Assembly: GCA_023229505.1 (NCBI GenBank)
Contig: JALNZD010000005.1
Span: 78,397 to 142,396 of the forward strand
Length of the DNA stretch: 64,000 nt
Source: Bacteroidales bacterium
GTDB lineage: Bacteria; Bacteroidota; Bacteroidia; Bacteroidales; JAGOPY01
Direction of reading: 5' to 3'
The first letter of the stretch is position 1; the number at the start of each line of letters is the position of its first letter. This document shows positions 1 to 7,372 of the stretch, in pieces. The position numbers and the translations under genes are program-made. The notes beneath the pieces were generated by a model that was not told the origin of the DNA, did no database searches, and was given only the letters and a program-made list of their open reading frames with translations.

Positions 1-1920
1 TCCCGCAAATATGGCTATACCAATGAAAAACCCACAGTATATGATTTCCTTATAGAGGTTTTCAACAATAATTTTTCCATTAGCAAGCGCACAGGTATAG
101 CAAAGGAGTCCAAGATATTAATATCAATGTGGAAGGACTCCATCTCCTACAAGGATGCCTACCGCTCCCTATCCCAAAAGATCGCAGGTGATCTGAAAAT
201 AGAGTCCGTGCTGAATGATGCAAGCATTGATGATGTCATCGACGATGATTTGTTCGAACTGATCGACAAGAAAATCATTTCCGAACTGGCACAACTGATC
301 TGTGAAGAAGGCATCTCCGCCGACAGGCTGAGCCAACTGACCAAGAAAAGGGAAAACAAGTACTGGTATCTGGATTACGAAGATTTCTATGCTTGTCTGG
401 ATATGGGTATGCAGATGATCAGTTTGATCCGCAAAATTGACAAGACAGAGATCGGATCATTTGAGGATGGTATCAACGCTTATGCGGGAAAACAGTACCA
501 GATTGATTACCATTACCGCAAATACATCTACCATTACCGCAGGGCAAAACAGAACAAAGTCCTGCAACCACTAACCGAAAAGGTGGAAAAGGTTTATTGC
601 AATGATTGGCTACTGGATTATGGCAACCGATGGCAGAAGATCATTGATGGCACCGATAAATGGTACAACCAGTACAAGGTGGCTCAGGGCAGGTTCTTTG
701 CCGACCACGTGCAGCCGTTTGTCAGCAAGGGTCAACGGTTGTTTGTGATCATCTCCGATGCATTTCGCTATGAATGTGGGAAGGAATGCCTGCAAAAGAT
801 TCAGGCGGAAAAACGATTCGAAGGTGAACTGGAGCATATGGTATCTACCTTGCCTTCCTATACCCAACTGGGAATGGCGGCACTGCTGCCAAACAAGGCA
901 ATGTCCTTCCAGCCAGAATCAGAATATGTGCTGATTGACGGCAATTCTACGCAGGGTGTTCAAGCAAGGAGTAAAATACTGGAGCAGAATGCTGGGGTTC
1001 GGGCAGCGGCAATCAACGCGGAAGATTTTGTGAAAATGAACTCCGCCACGGACGGCAGGGAGTTTGTTAAGCAGTATGATCTGATATACATCTACCACAA
1101 CCGCATTGACAAGGTGGGTGATGACAAGACATCGGAAGAAAAGGTGTTTGAAGCCGTGGAGCAGGAAATAGAGTTTTTGATGGATGTGTTGAAAAAGATC
1201 GCCGCTATGAACGGCAACAATATGTTCATCACGGCAGACCACGGGTTTCTTTACCAAAATAAAGAACTTGCCGACAGCGACTTCTCCATTGGGGAAATAT
1301 CGGGTGATATCTGGAAGGAATCACGCAGGTATGTCATCGGCAAGAACCTCAAGGGTGATGCCAGCACAAAGCATTTCACCGCCGAGCAACTCAACCTTTC
1401 GGGTGATGCTGAAGTGCTCATTCCCAAATCCATCAACAGGATTCGAATCAAGGGCGCAGGAGCGCGGTATGTTCACGGTGGGGCAACATTGCAGGAAATC
1501 GTCATCCCGCTGCTGAAGGTCGCCAAAAAGCGTCAGGATACCACCAAGCAAGTGGATGTTGACATTATCAAATCAACGGACAAGATTACCACCAATATTC
1601 TGGCGGTTTCCTTCCTGCAAACGGAATTGGTCAGCGATAAAGTCCTGCCACGACATATCAGAAGTGCCCTGTATGCCGATGACGGGGAAATGTTGAGCGA
1701 TCAGTTCACATATCTGTTTGATGTTATGGAAGGCACTGAACGGATGCGCGAAGTGAAGCACCGTTTCCATTTAAGCAGCAAAGCCAGCGGAAAATACAAG
1801 AATCAGCGCATCAAACTGGTTTTGGAAGAACCCGTTGAAGGCACCAGCAAGTGGAAGCAGTACAAGGAATACACATATACCCTGAATATTTCATTCACCA
1901 ACGATTTTGACGATATGTAA
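1..1920 (+). CDS. pglZ: BREX phosphatase-like protein PglZ, 5' end outside window
   Basis: The reading frame is open from base 1, so the N-terminus lies outside the window and only the last 639 residues are seen. PglZ is the alkaline-phosphatase-superfamily protein of BREX phage defence, which works with the PglX methyltransferase and BrxC ATPase. The metal-binding and nucleophile motifs of that fold are present: ISDAFRYE (about 750-775), the STLPSYTQLGM segment carrying the nucleophile Ser/Thr (about 845-875) and TADHGFLY (about 1230-1255). brxL follows after 2 nt, the usual order at the 3' end of a type I BREX operon. The first methionine in the window (127) is internal, not the start. Confidence 0.93.
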   Translation, partial: SRKYGYTNEKPTVYDFLIEVFNNNFSISKRTGIAKESKILISMWKDSISYKDAYRSLSQKIAGDLKIESVLNDASIDDVIDDDLFELIDKKIISELAQLICEEGISADRLSQLTKKRENKYWYLDYEDFYACLDMGMQMISLIRKIDKTEIGSFEDGINAYAGKQYQIDYHYRKYIYHYRRAKQNKVLQPLTEKVEKVYCNDWLLDYGNRWQKIIDGTDKWYNQYKVAQGRFFADHVQPFVSKGQRLFVIISDAFRYECGKECLQKIQAEKRFEGELEHMVSTLPSYTQLGMAALLPNKAMSFQPESEYVLIDGNSTQGVQARSKILEQNAGVRAAAINAEDFVKMNSATDGREFVKQYDLIYIYHNRIDKVGDDKTSEEKVFEAVEQEIEFLMDVLKKIAAMNGNNMFITADHGFLYQNKELADSDFSIGEISGDIWKESRRYVIGKNLKGDASTKHFTAEQLNLSGDAEVLIPKSINRIRIKGAGARYVHGGATLQEIVIPLLKVAKKRQDTTKQVDVDIIKSTDKITTNILAVSFLQTELVSDKVLPRHIRSALYADDGEMLSDQFTYLFDVMEGTERMREVKHRFHLSSKASGKYKNQRIKLVLEEPVEGTSKWKQYKEYTYTLNISFTNDFDDM

Positions 1921-1922
1921 TT

Positions 1923-3941
1923 ATGAATGAACTGGATAAGAAAATAAACCAGCATTTCGCTGGAAAGGTCGTCCGCAAAGACCTGACCAAGTTGGTCAAA
2001 GGGAATGCCATCGTGCCCATATATGTGCTGGAATACTTGCTGGGGCAGTACTGTGCCACGGATGATGAAGAAACCATCGCCCAAGGAGTGGAAACGGTAA
2101 AAAGCATCATCGCCAAGCATTTCGTGCACCGTGATGAAGCCCAGTTGATAAAGGCAACCATCCGTGATACCAAATCCCATAGGATCATCGACAAAGTTTC
2201 GGTCAGGTTGAATGACAAAAGGGATTTGTATGAAACCTTTTTTGCAAATCTTGGACTGAATAAGGTTGCCATCAATGAGGATATCGTTAAACACAACCAG
2301 AAACTGCTTTCAGGTGGCGTATGGTGTCTGATCACAATGGGATATGAACCATCCGAAGAACGGGATTCATCGCCGTGGATCATTGAGAACCTGAAAGCCA
2401 TCCAGATTTCAAACGTGGATGTGGATGAATTTAAAGAGATACGCAAGCAGTTCACCACCGATGAATGGGTTGATCTGCTGATGCAAACCTTGGGCTTGAA
2501 CCCAGAGGAGTTCACCTTCCGTTCAAAATTGATCCAGTTGGCAAGGTTGATCCCGTTTTGTGAGAACAATTACAATCTGATTGAATTAGGGCCGAAAGGA
2601 ACGGGCAAGAGCCACATCTTTTCGGAGATGTCGCCACACGGCATCTTAATTTCTGGTGGTGAAGTATCAAAAGCCAAGTTATTTGTAAATAATAGCAATG
2701 GTGATATCGGCTTGGTTGGATACTGGGATGTAGTGGCTTATGATGAATTTGCTGGCAAATCCAAAAAGGTCGACAGGGGGCTGGTGGACATAATGAAGAA
2801 CTATATGGCAAACAAGTCCTTTAGCCGCGGCAAGGAAGTTTACGGTGCAGCGGCATCTATGGCATTCATCGGTAACACCGATCATCCAGTGCCGTATATG
2901 CTCAAACACAGCAACCTGTTTGATTGCTTGCCTAAGGAGTATTACGATACTGCATTTCTGGACAGGTTGCACTGTTACTTGGCAGGATGGGAAGTACAAA
3001 AACTGCGCAATGAAATGTTCTCCGACAACTATGGATTCATTGTAGACTATCTGGCGGAAATACTGAAGGAACTTCGGAAAGAAGACCGAATGAATAATTA
3101 CACCAAATATTTTGAACTTTCAGATACCATCACCACCCGTGATAAGACTTCCATCGCCAAGACGTTTTCTGGGTTGATTAAGGTGATATTCCCCCACGGA
3201 GAATATACGGAAGCGGAAGCCCAAATCATCCTTGAGTTTGCCATTGAAAACCGCAAACGAGTAAAAGACCAACTACGAAAGATGGATGAAACCTTCGAAC
3301 GAGTAGACTTCTCTTACATCAATAAGAAAACCAGCAAGAAGACTTTTGTGCAGACGCTGGAATATATTGAAAATAAAGAACTGCTGGGGCTGCAAGATGA
3401 CGAGCCGATGCCAGAAGAAGCCGAGCCAACGCCCAAAAAAGAAGAAGCGAAGGCAACTGTGGAGTTGAAGGAAGGGCAAAAGATCATCCGTGATAACCAA
3501 TCGGGCATATCCTTTGAAATGCTGTTCGGTGATTACCTTGTCGGGGCAAAGCAAATTACCATAACCGACCCGTACATACGCCTGCCTTACCAGTTGCGAA
3601 ACTTTATGGAGTTTGCCAAACTGGTTTCCACCCGAAAGGATGAACTGGAAGAAGTTACCATCCATCTAATCACATACAACAACGAGGAATTCATCGAAAA
3701 CTCCAAGGAAGCATTCAGGGAGATCGCTGATTCGCTGGAATCACTTGGCATCATATTCACATACGAGTTTGTAGAAAACACCCACGACCGCTCGATAGTG
3801 ATGGATAACGGCTGGAAGATAGTCCTTGGGAGGGGGCTGGATATATTCCAGAAGACCAACGGCTGGTATGACATTGCGGAGTATTATCAGGAGAAGCGTT
3901 TATGCAAGGGGTGTGAGATTACGTATGTAAAGACGAAATAA
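1923..3941 (+). CDS. brxL: BREX AAA+ protein BrxL with MITD1-like C-terminal domain
   Basis: BrxL-type AAA+ ATPase, 672 aa. The N-terminal half has the family helical region, a Walker A motif GPKGTGKS (residues 223-230), an acidic VAYDEFAG Walker B-like motif and a FIGNTD sensor motif. Family knowledge: BrxL is a DNA-binding ring ATPase required for phage restriction in type I BREX and is often annotated Lon-like. After a Glu/Pro/Lys-rich linker (about 490-512) the last 150 residues do not look like a Lon protease. They carry HDRSI, DNGWKI and GRGLDIF, the signature of the PLD-like C-terminal domain of MITD1 proteins (MIT_C). The gene starts 2 nt after pglZ and is the last gene of the operon. 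Confidence 0.9.
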   Translation: MNELDKKINQHFAGKVVRKDLTKLVKGNAIVPIYVLEYLLGQYCATDDEETIAQGVETVKSIIAKHFVHRDEAQLIKATIRDTKSHRIIDKVSVRLNDKRDLYETFFANLGLNKVAINEDIVKHNQKLLSGGVWCLITMGYEPSEERDSSPWIIENLKAIQISNVDVDEFKEIRKQFTTDEWVDLLMQTLGLNPEEFTFRSKLIQLARLIPFCENNYNLIELGPKGTGKSHIFSEMSPHGILISGGEVSKAKLFVNNSNGDIGLVGYWDVVAYDEFAGKSKKVDRGLVDIMKNYMANKSFSRGKEVYGAAASMAFIGNTDHPVPYMLKHSNLFDCLPKEYYDTAFLDRLHCYLAGWEVQKLRNEMFSDNYGFIVDYLAEILKELRKEDRMNNYTKYFELSDTITTRDKTSIAKTFSGLIKVIFPHGEYTEAEAQIILEFAIENRKRVKDQLRKMDETFERVDFSYINKKTSKKTFVQTLEYIENKELLGLQDDEPMPEEAEPTPKKEEAKATVELKEGQKIIRDNQSGISFEMLFGDYLVGAKQITITDPYIRLPYQLRNFMEFAKLVSTRKDELEEVTIHLITYNNEEFIENSKEAFREIADSLESLGIIFTYEFVENTHDRSIVMDNGWKIVLGRGLDIFQKTNGWYDIAEYYQEKRLCKGCEITYVKTK

Positions 3942-3989
3942 GACAATGAAGTATGATTATTGCTGATTTGTATAAGTCAAATGCCCAGA

Positions 3990-4079
3990 TTAAATTTTAC
4001 AAGGAAGAATTAAACCGATTACCCCTGGCAAACGCGGATTGGGCTCTTCATCGAACCCAGGGAAGTAGTTCTGGATGAC
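3990..4079 (-). pseudogene. Tyrosine recombinase C-terminal remnant (copy 1)
   Basis: On the minus strand this reads VIQNYFPGFDEEP and then decays to a stop. It aligns with the better preserved copy at 5674-5757 (IQDYFSWFDEEPK), and the DNA of the two is clearly homologous over about 35 bases. The pattern matches the extreme C-terminus of Bacteroidota phage-type integrases, where the catalytic Tyr lies in a GHxSxKTTxxY helix followed by a FDEE-like tail. Only this tail survives. The rest of 3942-4354 holds no gene, apart from the promoter of the next cassette. Confidence 0.55.
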
Positions 4080-4273
4080 CTAAATACTGCCCAAATTTAC
4101 GTCAGCATCGCCCGAATTTTGCGCGATCTCCTGGAAGGTGGACATTCATATCATCCTGGGGTGAAAGGGCATAAATCGAGGGAGGGCTTATCTTACTGAT
4201 TTAATACCCAGCGTTGCACTTACGGATTGGAACTACCTTTACATTGAATTATTTAAAGAAATTGGGAATAATA

Positions 4274-4303
4274 TTTGATAATATTATATTTGTATTAATT
4301 TTG
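4274..4303 (+). promoter_or_regulatory. Bacteroidota-type promoter of the HEPN/SecB cassette
   Basis: TTTG at 4274-4277, an 18-nt spacer and TAATTTTG at 4296-4303 match the -33 TTTG / -7 TAnnTTTG consensus of the Bacteroidota primary sigma factor. A second TATATTTG lies at 4285-4292. The predicted transcript starts near 4310, leaving a leader of about 45 nt before the ATG at 4355. Confidence 0.6.
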
Positions 4304-4354
4304 CCAAGTTTTGAAACATTATCAGGCTTAATTCGTTTATCAAGCATAGTTTAA

Positions 4355-4762
4355 ATGACTAATTTTAAAAATAAGTCTGATTTCAACTTCGATGGATCAA
4401 AATTATTAATTGATAGAAGTTTATTTTCACCAAGTATTCATTGTCTTTACTATGGATGTGTTCAATTAATCATTCATTTGCTTATAACTAAATATGGCTA
4501 TACTGAAGATTCAATAAAAATTGCTATTCAAAATTTGAAAGACAATAAACTGGGTGGAACACATACATTTTACAACACGACAATATATAGAATTGCATAT
4601 TCAGCCAATAAATATACGGCCTTAGACTTACAAAGAAGTTTATCGAGTTTAAAAATATCTCGAGAAGAAAGTGATTACGAAAGTAAAGAGATTACTTATG
4701 ATATTTGTCACTTAGCTGAACAAAAGAAAGATAAAATTTTAGAGATTTTAAAGAAAATGTAA
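4355..4762 (+). CDS. HEPN-domain-like protein, candidate toxin
   Basis: A 135-aa all-helical protein. The pattern SPSIHCLYYGCVQL near the N-terminus, a THTFYN segment in the middle and SREESDYESKE followed by a long terminal helix resembles the HEPN family whose conserved features are an aYYA-type helix, a central His and an R-x-x-(A/S)-D-Y motif. HEPN proteins are often RNases or RNA-binding toxins in defence islands. The gene is first in a tight three-gene cassette: the next start is 1 nt after this stop. Base composition is much more AT-rich than the BREX genes, suggesting separate acquisition. The fold is inferred from pattern only, so a non-enzymatic HEPN is equally possible. Confidence 0.6.
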   Translation: MTNFKNKSDFNFDGSKLLIDRSLFSPSIHCLYYGCVQLIIHLLITKYGYTEDSIKIAIQNLKDNKLGGTHTFYNTTIYRIAYSANKYTALDLQRSLSSLKISREESDYESKEITYDICHLAEQKKDKILEILKKM

Positions 4763-4763
4763 T

Positions 4764-5156
4764 ATGGAAAGTGTTGATTTTTTGAAAGATCAATTAGAAA
4801 AATTATCCAAACGGCATCCTATCAGTATTAAATATCAATTTGATGGATCTTACAATAACCATATAATTGAAATCCATCCAGCTTTTGTATTTGATTGCAA
4901 CCAGTCATATAGGTTAGCAGAGGCAGATTTGATTTATGATTTCCTGTCACAATTTCCTGAAGAAACAATTCTTTTTGTTAAGAAAGATGACCTCATTAGG
5001 GTGACTAATCCTATTTTAGAAATACCAATGATTAACACTGAATATTCTAAACTCCGGAATTGGATTGAACTCATTAAACAAAACTCAACGCCTTTTATAA
5101 TAGCTCCAGTTACAAGGGAAAAGAGTGGAGAAAATGATTTTGCTTTAGCTGCGTAA
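4764..5156 (+). CDS. Small protein with ssrA-like C-terminal tail, candidate labile antitoxin
   Basis: A 130-aa protein of no family I recognise, with mixed alpha/beta character (NNHIIEIHPAFVFDC, ETILFVKKDDLIRV). Its last residues are SGENDFALAA-stop. Bacteroidota tmRNA tags are of the type GExNYALAA, so the protein appears to end in a genetically encoded copy of the ClpXP degradation tag. It lies between a HEPN-like gene and a SecB-like chaperone gene, so a protease-sensitive antitoxin needing chaperone protection is the simplest reading. This is inference; the toxin/antitoxin roles of the first two genes could be reversed. Confidence 0.55.
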   Translation: MESVDFLKDQLEKLSKRHPISIKYQFDGSYNNHIIEIHPAFVFDCNQSYRLAEADLIYDFLSQFPEETILFVKKDDLIRVTNPILEIPMINTEYSKLRNWIELIKQNSTPFIIAPVTREKSGENDFALAA

Positions 5157-5166
5157 TATTTAATAT

Positions 5167-5589
5167 ATGAAAGGTCAACATTCATCATTTGTATTTAATG
5201 GCTATTTAATTCAGGAAAGTCACATAAAACGTGAGCCTAAAACAAAGGAAGATGAATTTCATATTAAAATTGATCCGGTAGGGAATTATTTTGAGATTAC
5301 ACGAGATTTTCAGCTCACACTTAAAGTAAAAGTATGGGAGAAAAACAACAGATTTAATGCGAATGTAACTTGTATTGGATTTTTTAGTTTTGCAGAAGGA
5401 GCAAAGGAAAAAGAACTTTCTACATATTTTTACACAAATGCTCCTGCTATCTTATTCCCTTATATTAGATCGTACATTGCGGCTTTAACTGCATTATCCG
5501 GAATGGAAGTAATACATATCCCTACTCTTAATTTAACTAATTTATCTGACGAATTAATGAAAAATACTACCATAGTAAAAGGTGATTAA
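5167..5589 (+). CDS. SecB-like chaperone
   Basis: A 140-aa protein whose C-terminal part, NAPAILFPYIRSYIAALTALSG then IHIPTLNLTNL, is the SecB signature (LFPYaRe...lt...g.ppl.L.pvNf). SecB-family proteins bind unfolded clients as tetramers. Outside Proteobacteria they often occur as solitary chaperones in toxin-antitoxin-chaperone (TAC) modules, where they protect the antitoxin. The gene begins 10 nt after the preceding stop and closes the cassette, just before a hairpin terminator. No Sec-export gene is nearby, which favours a dedicated TAC role over general secretion. Confidence 0.75.
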   Translation: MKGQHSSFVFNGYLIQESHIKREPKTKEDEFHIKIDPVGNYFEITRDFQLTLKVKVWEKNNRFNANVTCIGFFSFAEGAKEKELSTYFYTNAPAILFPYIRSYIAALTALSGMEVIHIPTLNLTNLSDELMKNTTIVKGD

Positions 5590-5596
5590 TATAATT

Positions 5597-5620
5597 ACAG
5601 GGACTTCGGTCTGTTTTCCT
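5597..5620 (+). terminator. Intrinsic terminator with TTCG loop
   Basis: ACAGGGAC-TTCG-GTCTGT folds into a stem with a two-base bulge capped by a C(TTCG)G tetraloop and is followed by TTTTCCTTTT. It lies just after the SecB-like gene and ends the three-gene cassette. Confidence 0.55.
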
Positions 5621-5673
5621 TTTACAATTACAACATTTTAATCTTTGGATATTTATTTTCCCCCAAATTCCAG

Positions 5674-5757
5674 TTATTTCCTCATAATCTCCCGCTTTGG
5701 TTCTTCATCGAACCATGAGAAGTAGTCCTGGATGGTTTTCGTGGAGAGGTGACCATT
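5674..5757 (-). pseudogene. Tyrosine recombinase C-terminal remnant (copy 2)
   Basis: The minus strand reads NGHLSTKTIQDYFSWFDEEP, then KREIMRK and a stop at 5674. GHLSTKTIQDY matches the last conserved block of tyrosine recombinases (GHxSxxTTxxY), with Tyr as the expected nucleophile. Everything upstream of this block is missing. It lies close to the 3' side of the tRNA-Val gene, the usual position of an integrase or its relic after integration at a tRNA. The rest of 5590-5869 holds no gene. Confidence 0.65.
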
Positions 5758-5869
5758 GAAAGTTATTAACAATATGGCCAATCGGGAGGTCAAACCTTTA
5801 CCTATACCTTTACCTAAACGCAAAATCAGCCAGCCAACATTGATGTTAACTAACTGGTTTTCAACTTGT

Positions 5870-5943
5870 GGGAGTTACTGGATTCGAACCAGTGACCCTC
5901 TGCTTGTAAGGCAGATGCTCTGAACCAACTGAGCTAAACTCCC
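5870..5943 (-). tRNA. tRNA-Val (UAC)
   Basis: A 74-nt gene on the minus strand with a perfect 7-bp acceptor stem (GGGAGTT/AACTCCC), a D arm with AGTTGGTTCA, anticodon stem TCTGC/GCAGA around the loop CTTACAA (anticodon TAC) and T arm ACTGG-TTCGAAT-CCAGT. The CCA end is not encoded. It marks the border between the defence island to the left and the biosynthetic cluster to the right, and is the likely integration site of the island. Confidence 0.95.
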
Positions 5944-5957
5944 TTTAAAAAGGGCTG

Positions 5958-5965
5958 CAAAAGTA
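5958..5965 (-). promoter_or_regulatory. -7 box of the tRNA-Val promoter
   Basis: The minus strand reads TACTTTTG, a full match to TAnnTTTG, 15 nt upstream of the mature tRNA 5' end. No clear -33 TTTG was found at the right distance. Confidence 0.4.
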
Positions 5966-5989
5966 AGATTAAAAATTGAAATTTAAAAC

Positions 5990-5997
5990 TAATTTTG
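5990..5997 (+). promoter_or_regulatory. -7 box before the B12-radical SAM gene
   Basis: TAATTTTG matches the TAnnTTTG -7 consensus 18 nt before the ATG at 6015, giving a very short leader. No -33 element is evident. Confidence 0.35.
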
Positions 5998-6014
5998 GAA
6001 ACCATTTTTAACAG

Positions 6015-7355
6015 ATGAAAATCCTCCTGTTCAATCCGCCAAGGTCGCCGGAAAATAAAATCCTGGAGCATGCACCCGCAGATGCATTGCCGTTTATCCA
6101 TAAGAAGCTGATCGGCCCTCCTCTTGGATTATTGACTGTTGCTGCCGCGGTAAAGGATTTTGATGTCACCGTCATCGACCTGAAAGGAGAATATGACATC
6201 CATCCTGATGCTCCCGGGTTAAATGACCTGGTTTTGTCATATCTCCAGGAATATAAGCCAAACCTTGTCGGTGTAACTTTCATTGCTTCGGAACTGTACT
6301 ATGGCCTTGAAATTTTCCGCGTCTCGAAACGATTCGATCCGGAGATACTTACGGTAGCCGGCGGATTGCATGTAACGATCTGTCAGGAAGATTTCGCTGA
6401 TCAATCAGTTGACATTTTATGCCCGGGACATGCTGCCGGAATATTCCGTGAACTGGTCATCGCAAAGGAAAAAGGATTGCCATTTGAAAATGTCGGCGGT
6501 ATCATCATTAACACTAAAAATGGGTTCCGCAGTTCTTCGTTGCCTGCCCCGAAATGGGATGCTGCAGGAGAAAACTTTATCATGCCCGACCGAAGCCATC
6601 TCAAAAAGTGGCTCTCGACCTACAAAGTCGGTAATGATCCCTCCCCGGTCACATATATTTTTACCTCCCTTGGCTGTCCGTATGCATGTTCATTCTGTTC
6701 CATATGGCCGCAGCATAACAAAAAGTATTACATGCGTGATATTGAATCGGTCGTGGATGAACTTAATTACCTGGATGATTATAATGTAGTAAGGTTTGCA
6801 GATGCCAATACAATCGTGGATATCCGTTTCATTCATTCGCTATTTGACCGGATAAACGAGGAGGGTATTAAAAAAACCTACATCATGGACATCCGGCCGG
6901 ATACTGCAGTTAAACATCCTGATTTAATTGAAAAATTGGCTAAAGCCGGGCTGAAAGTGGTCATTTGCGGATTCGAATCATTCCGTGAAGAGGAGCTGAA
7001 AAATTATAACAAGAAATCATCTGCAAATAATATTGAAGACTCCATTGAAATATTTCACCGGAACGGTATCATGATCCGTGGTAATTATATTGTTCCGAAT
7101 GACTATACTGAGAGTGATTTCAGGGCGCTGGCCGATTATGCCGGTTCACATAAGGTTGTATATGCAGGATATACCATCCTGACTCCCATGCCTGGAACAA
7201 TATTGTATAAGGAAATAAAAGATCAGATCATCGATTTTAATCTTTCAAAATATAACTTCTTCAATTGCGTGCTGAAAACAAAAATACCGGTTGAAAAATT
7301 CTATGAAAGTGTCGGGAGTTTATGGAAGATAAAGCTTGGTAAAGATGTCATATGA
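6015..7355 (+). CDS. B12-binding radical SAM enzyme
   Basis: 446 aa. The N-terminal Rossmann-like region (MKILLFNPPRSPEN, PPLGLLTVAAAVKDFDVTVIDL) is a cobalamin-binding domain of the BchE/MiaB-neighbour type. The radical SAM core has the CxxxCxxC cluster motif at Cys221, Cys225 and Cys228 (GCPYACSFCSIW), and the TIM barrel continues with a GFESF segment. Such enzymes methylate or rearrange unactivated carbons in natural products and lipids. It points towards the acyltransferase gene and ends 18 nt before that gene's convergent 3' end, so it may tailor the product of the adjacent type II fatty-acid/polyketide-like genes. The substrate cannot be read from sequence. Confidence 0.85.
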   Translation: MKILLFNPPRSPENKILEHAPADALPFIHKKLIGPPLGLLTVAAAVKDFDVTVIDLKGEYDIHPDAPGLNDLVLSYLQEYKPNLVGVTFIASELYYGLEIFRVSKRFDPEILTVAGGLHVTICQEDFADQSVDILCPGHAAGIFRELVIAKEKGLPFENVGGIIINTKNGFRSSSLPAPKWDAAGENFIMPDRSHLKKWLSTYKVGNDPSPVTYIFTSLGCPYACSFCSIWPQHNKKYYMRDIESVVDELNYLDDYNVVRFADANTIVDIRFIHSLFDRINEEGIKKTYIMDIRPDTAVKHPDLIEKLAKAGLKVVICGFESFREEELKNYNKKSSANNIEDSIEIFHRNGIMIRGNYIVPNDYTESDFRALADYAGSHKVVYAGYTILTPMPGTILYKEIKDQIIDFNLSKYNFFNCVLKTKIPVEKFYESVGSLWKIKLGKDVI

Positions 7356-7372
7356 TTTTAATGGTTGACTTG

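Noticed and set aside
1895..2569. Long open frame antisense to brxL (and similar antisense frames across the window)
   Set aside because: It mirrors the codon structure of the confident sense gene, has no recognisable domain and has no promoter. Treated as a shadow.
5124..5156. The GENDFALAA coding stretch as part of a tmRNA (ssrA) gene
   Set aside because: No tRNA-Ala-like acceptor ends or pseudoknot region are found around it, and it is the in-frame end of a 130-codon gene in a coding cassette.
1..5943. Flanking att direct repeat of the tRNA-Val 3' end
   Set aside because: I looked for a second copy of the tRNA 3' end left of the tRNA and found none; the other border, if any, lies outside the window.
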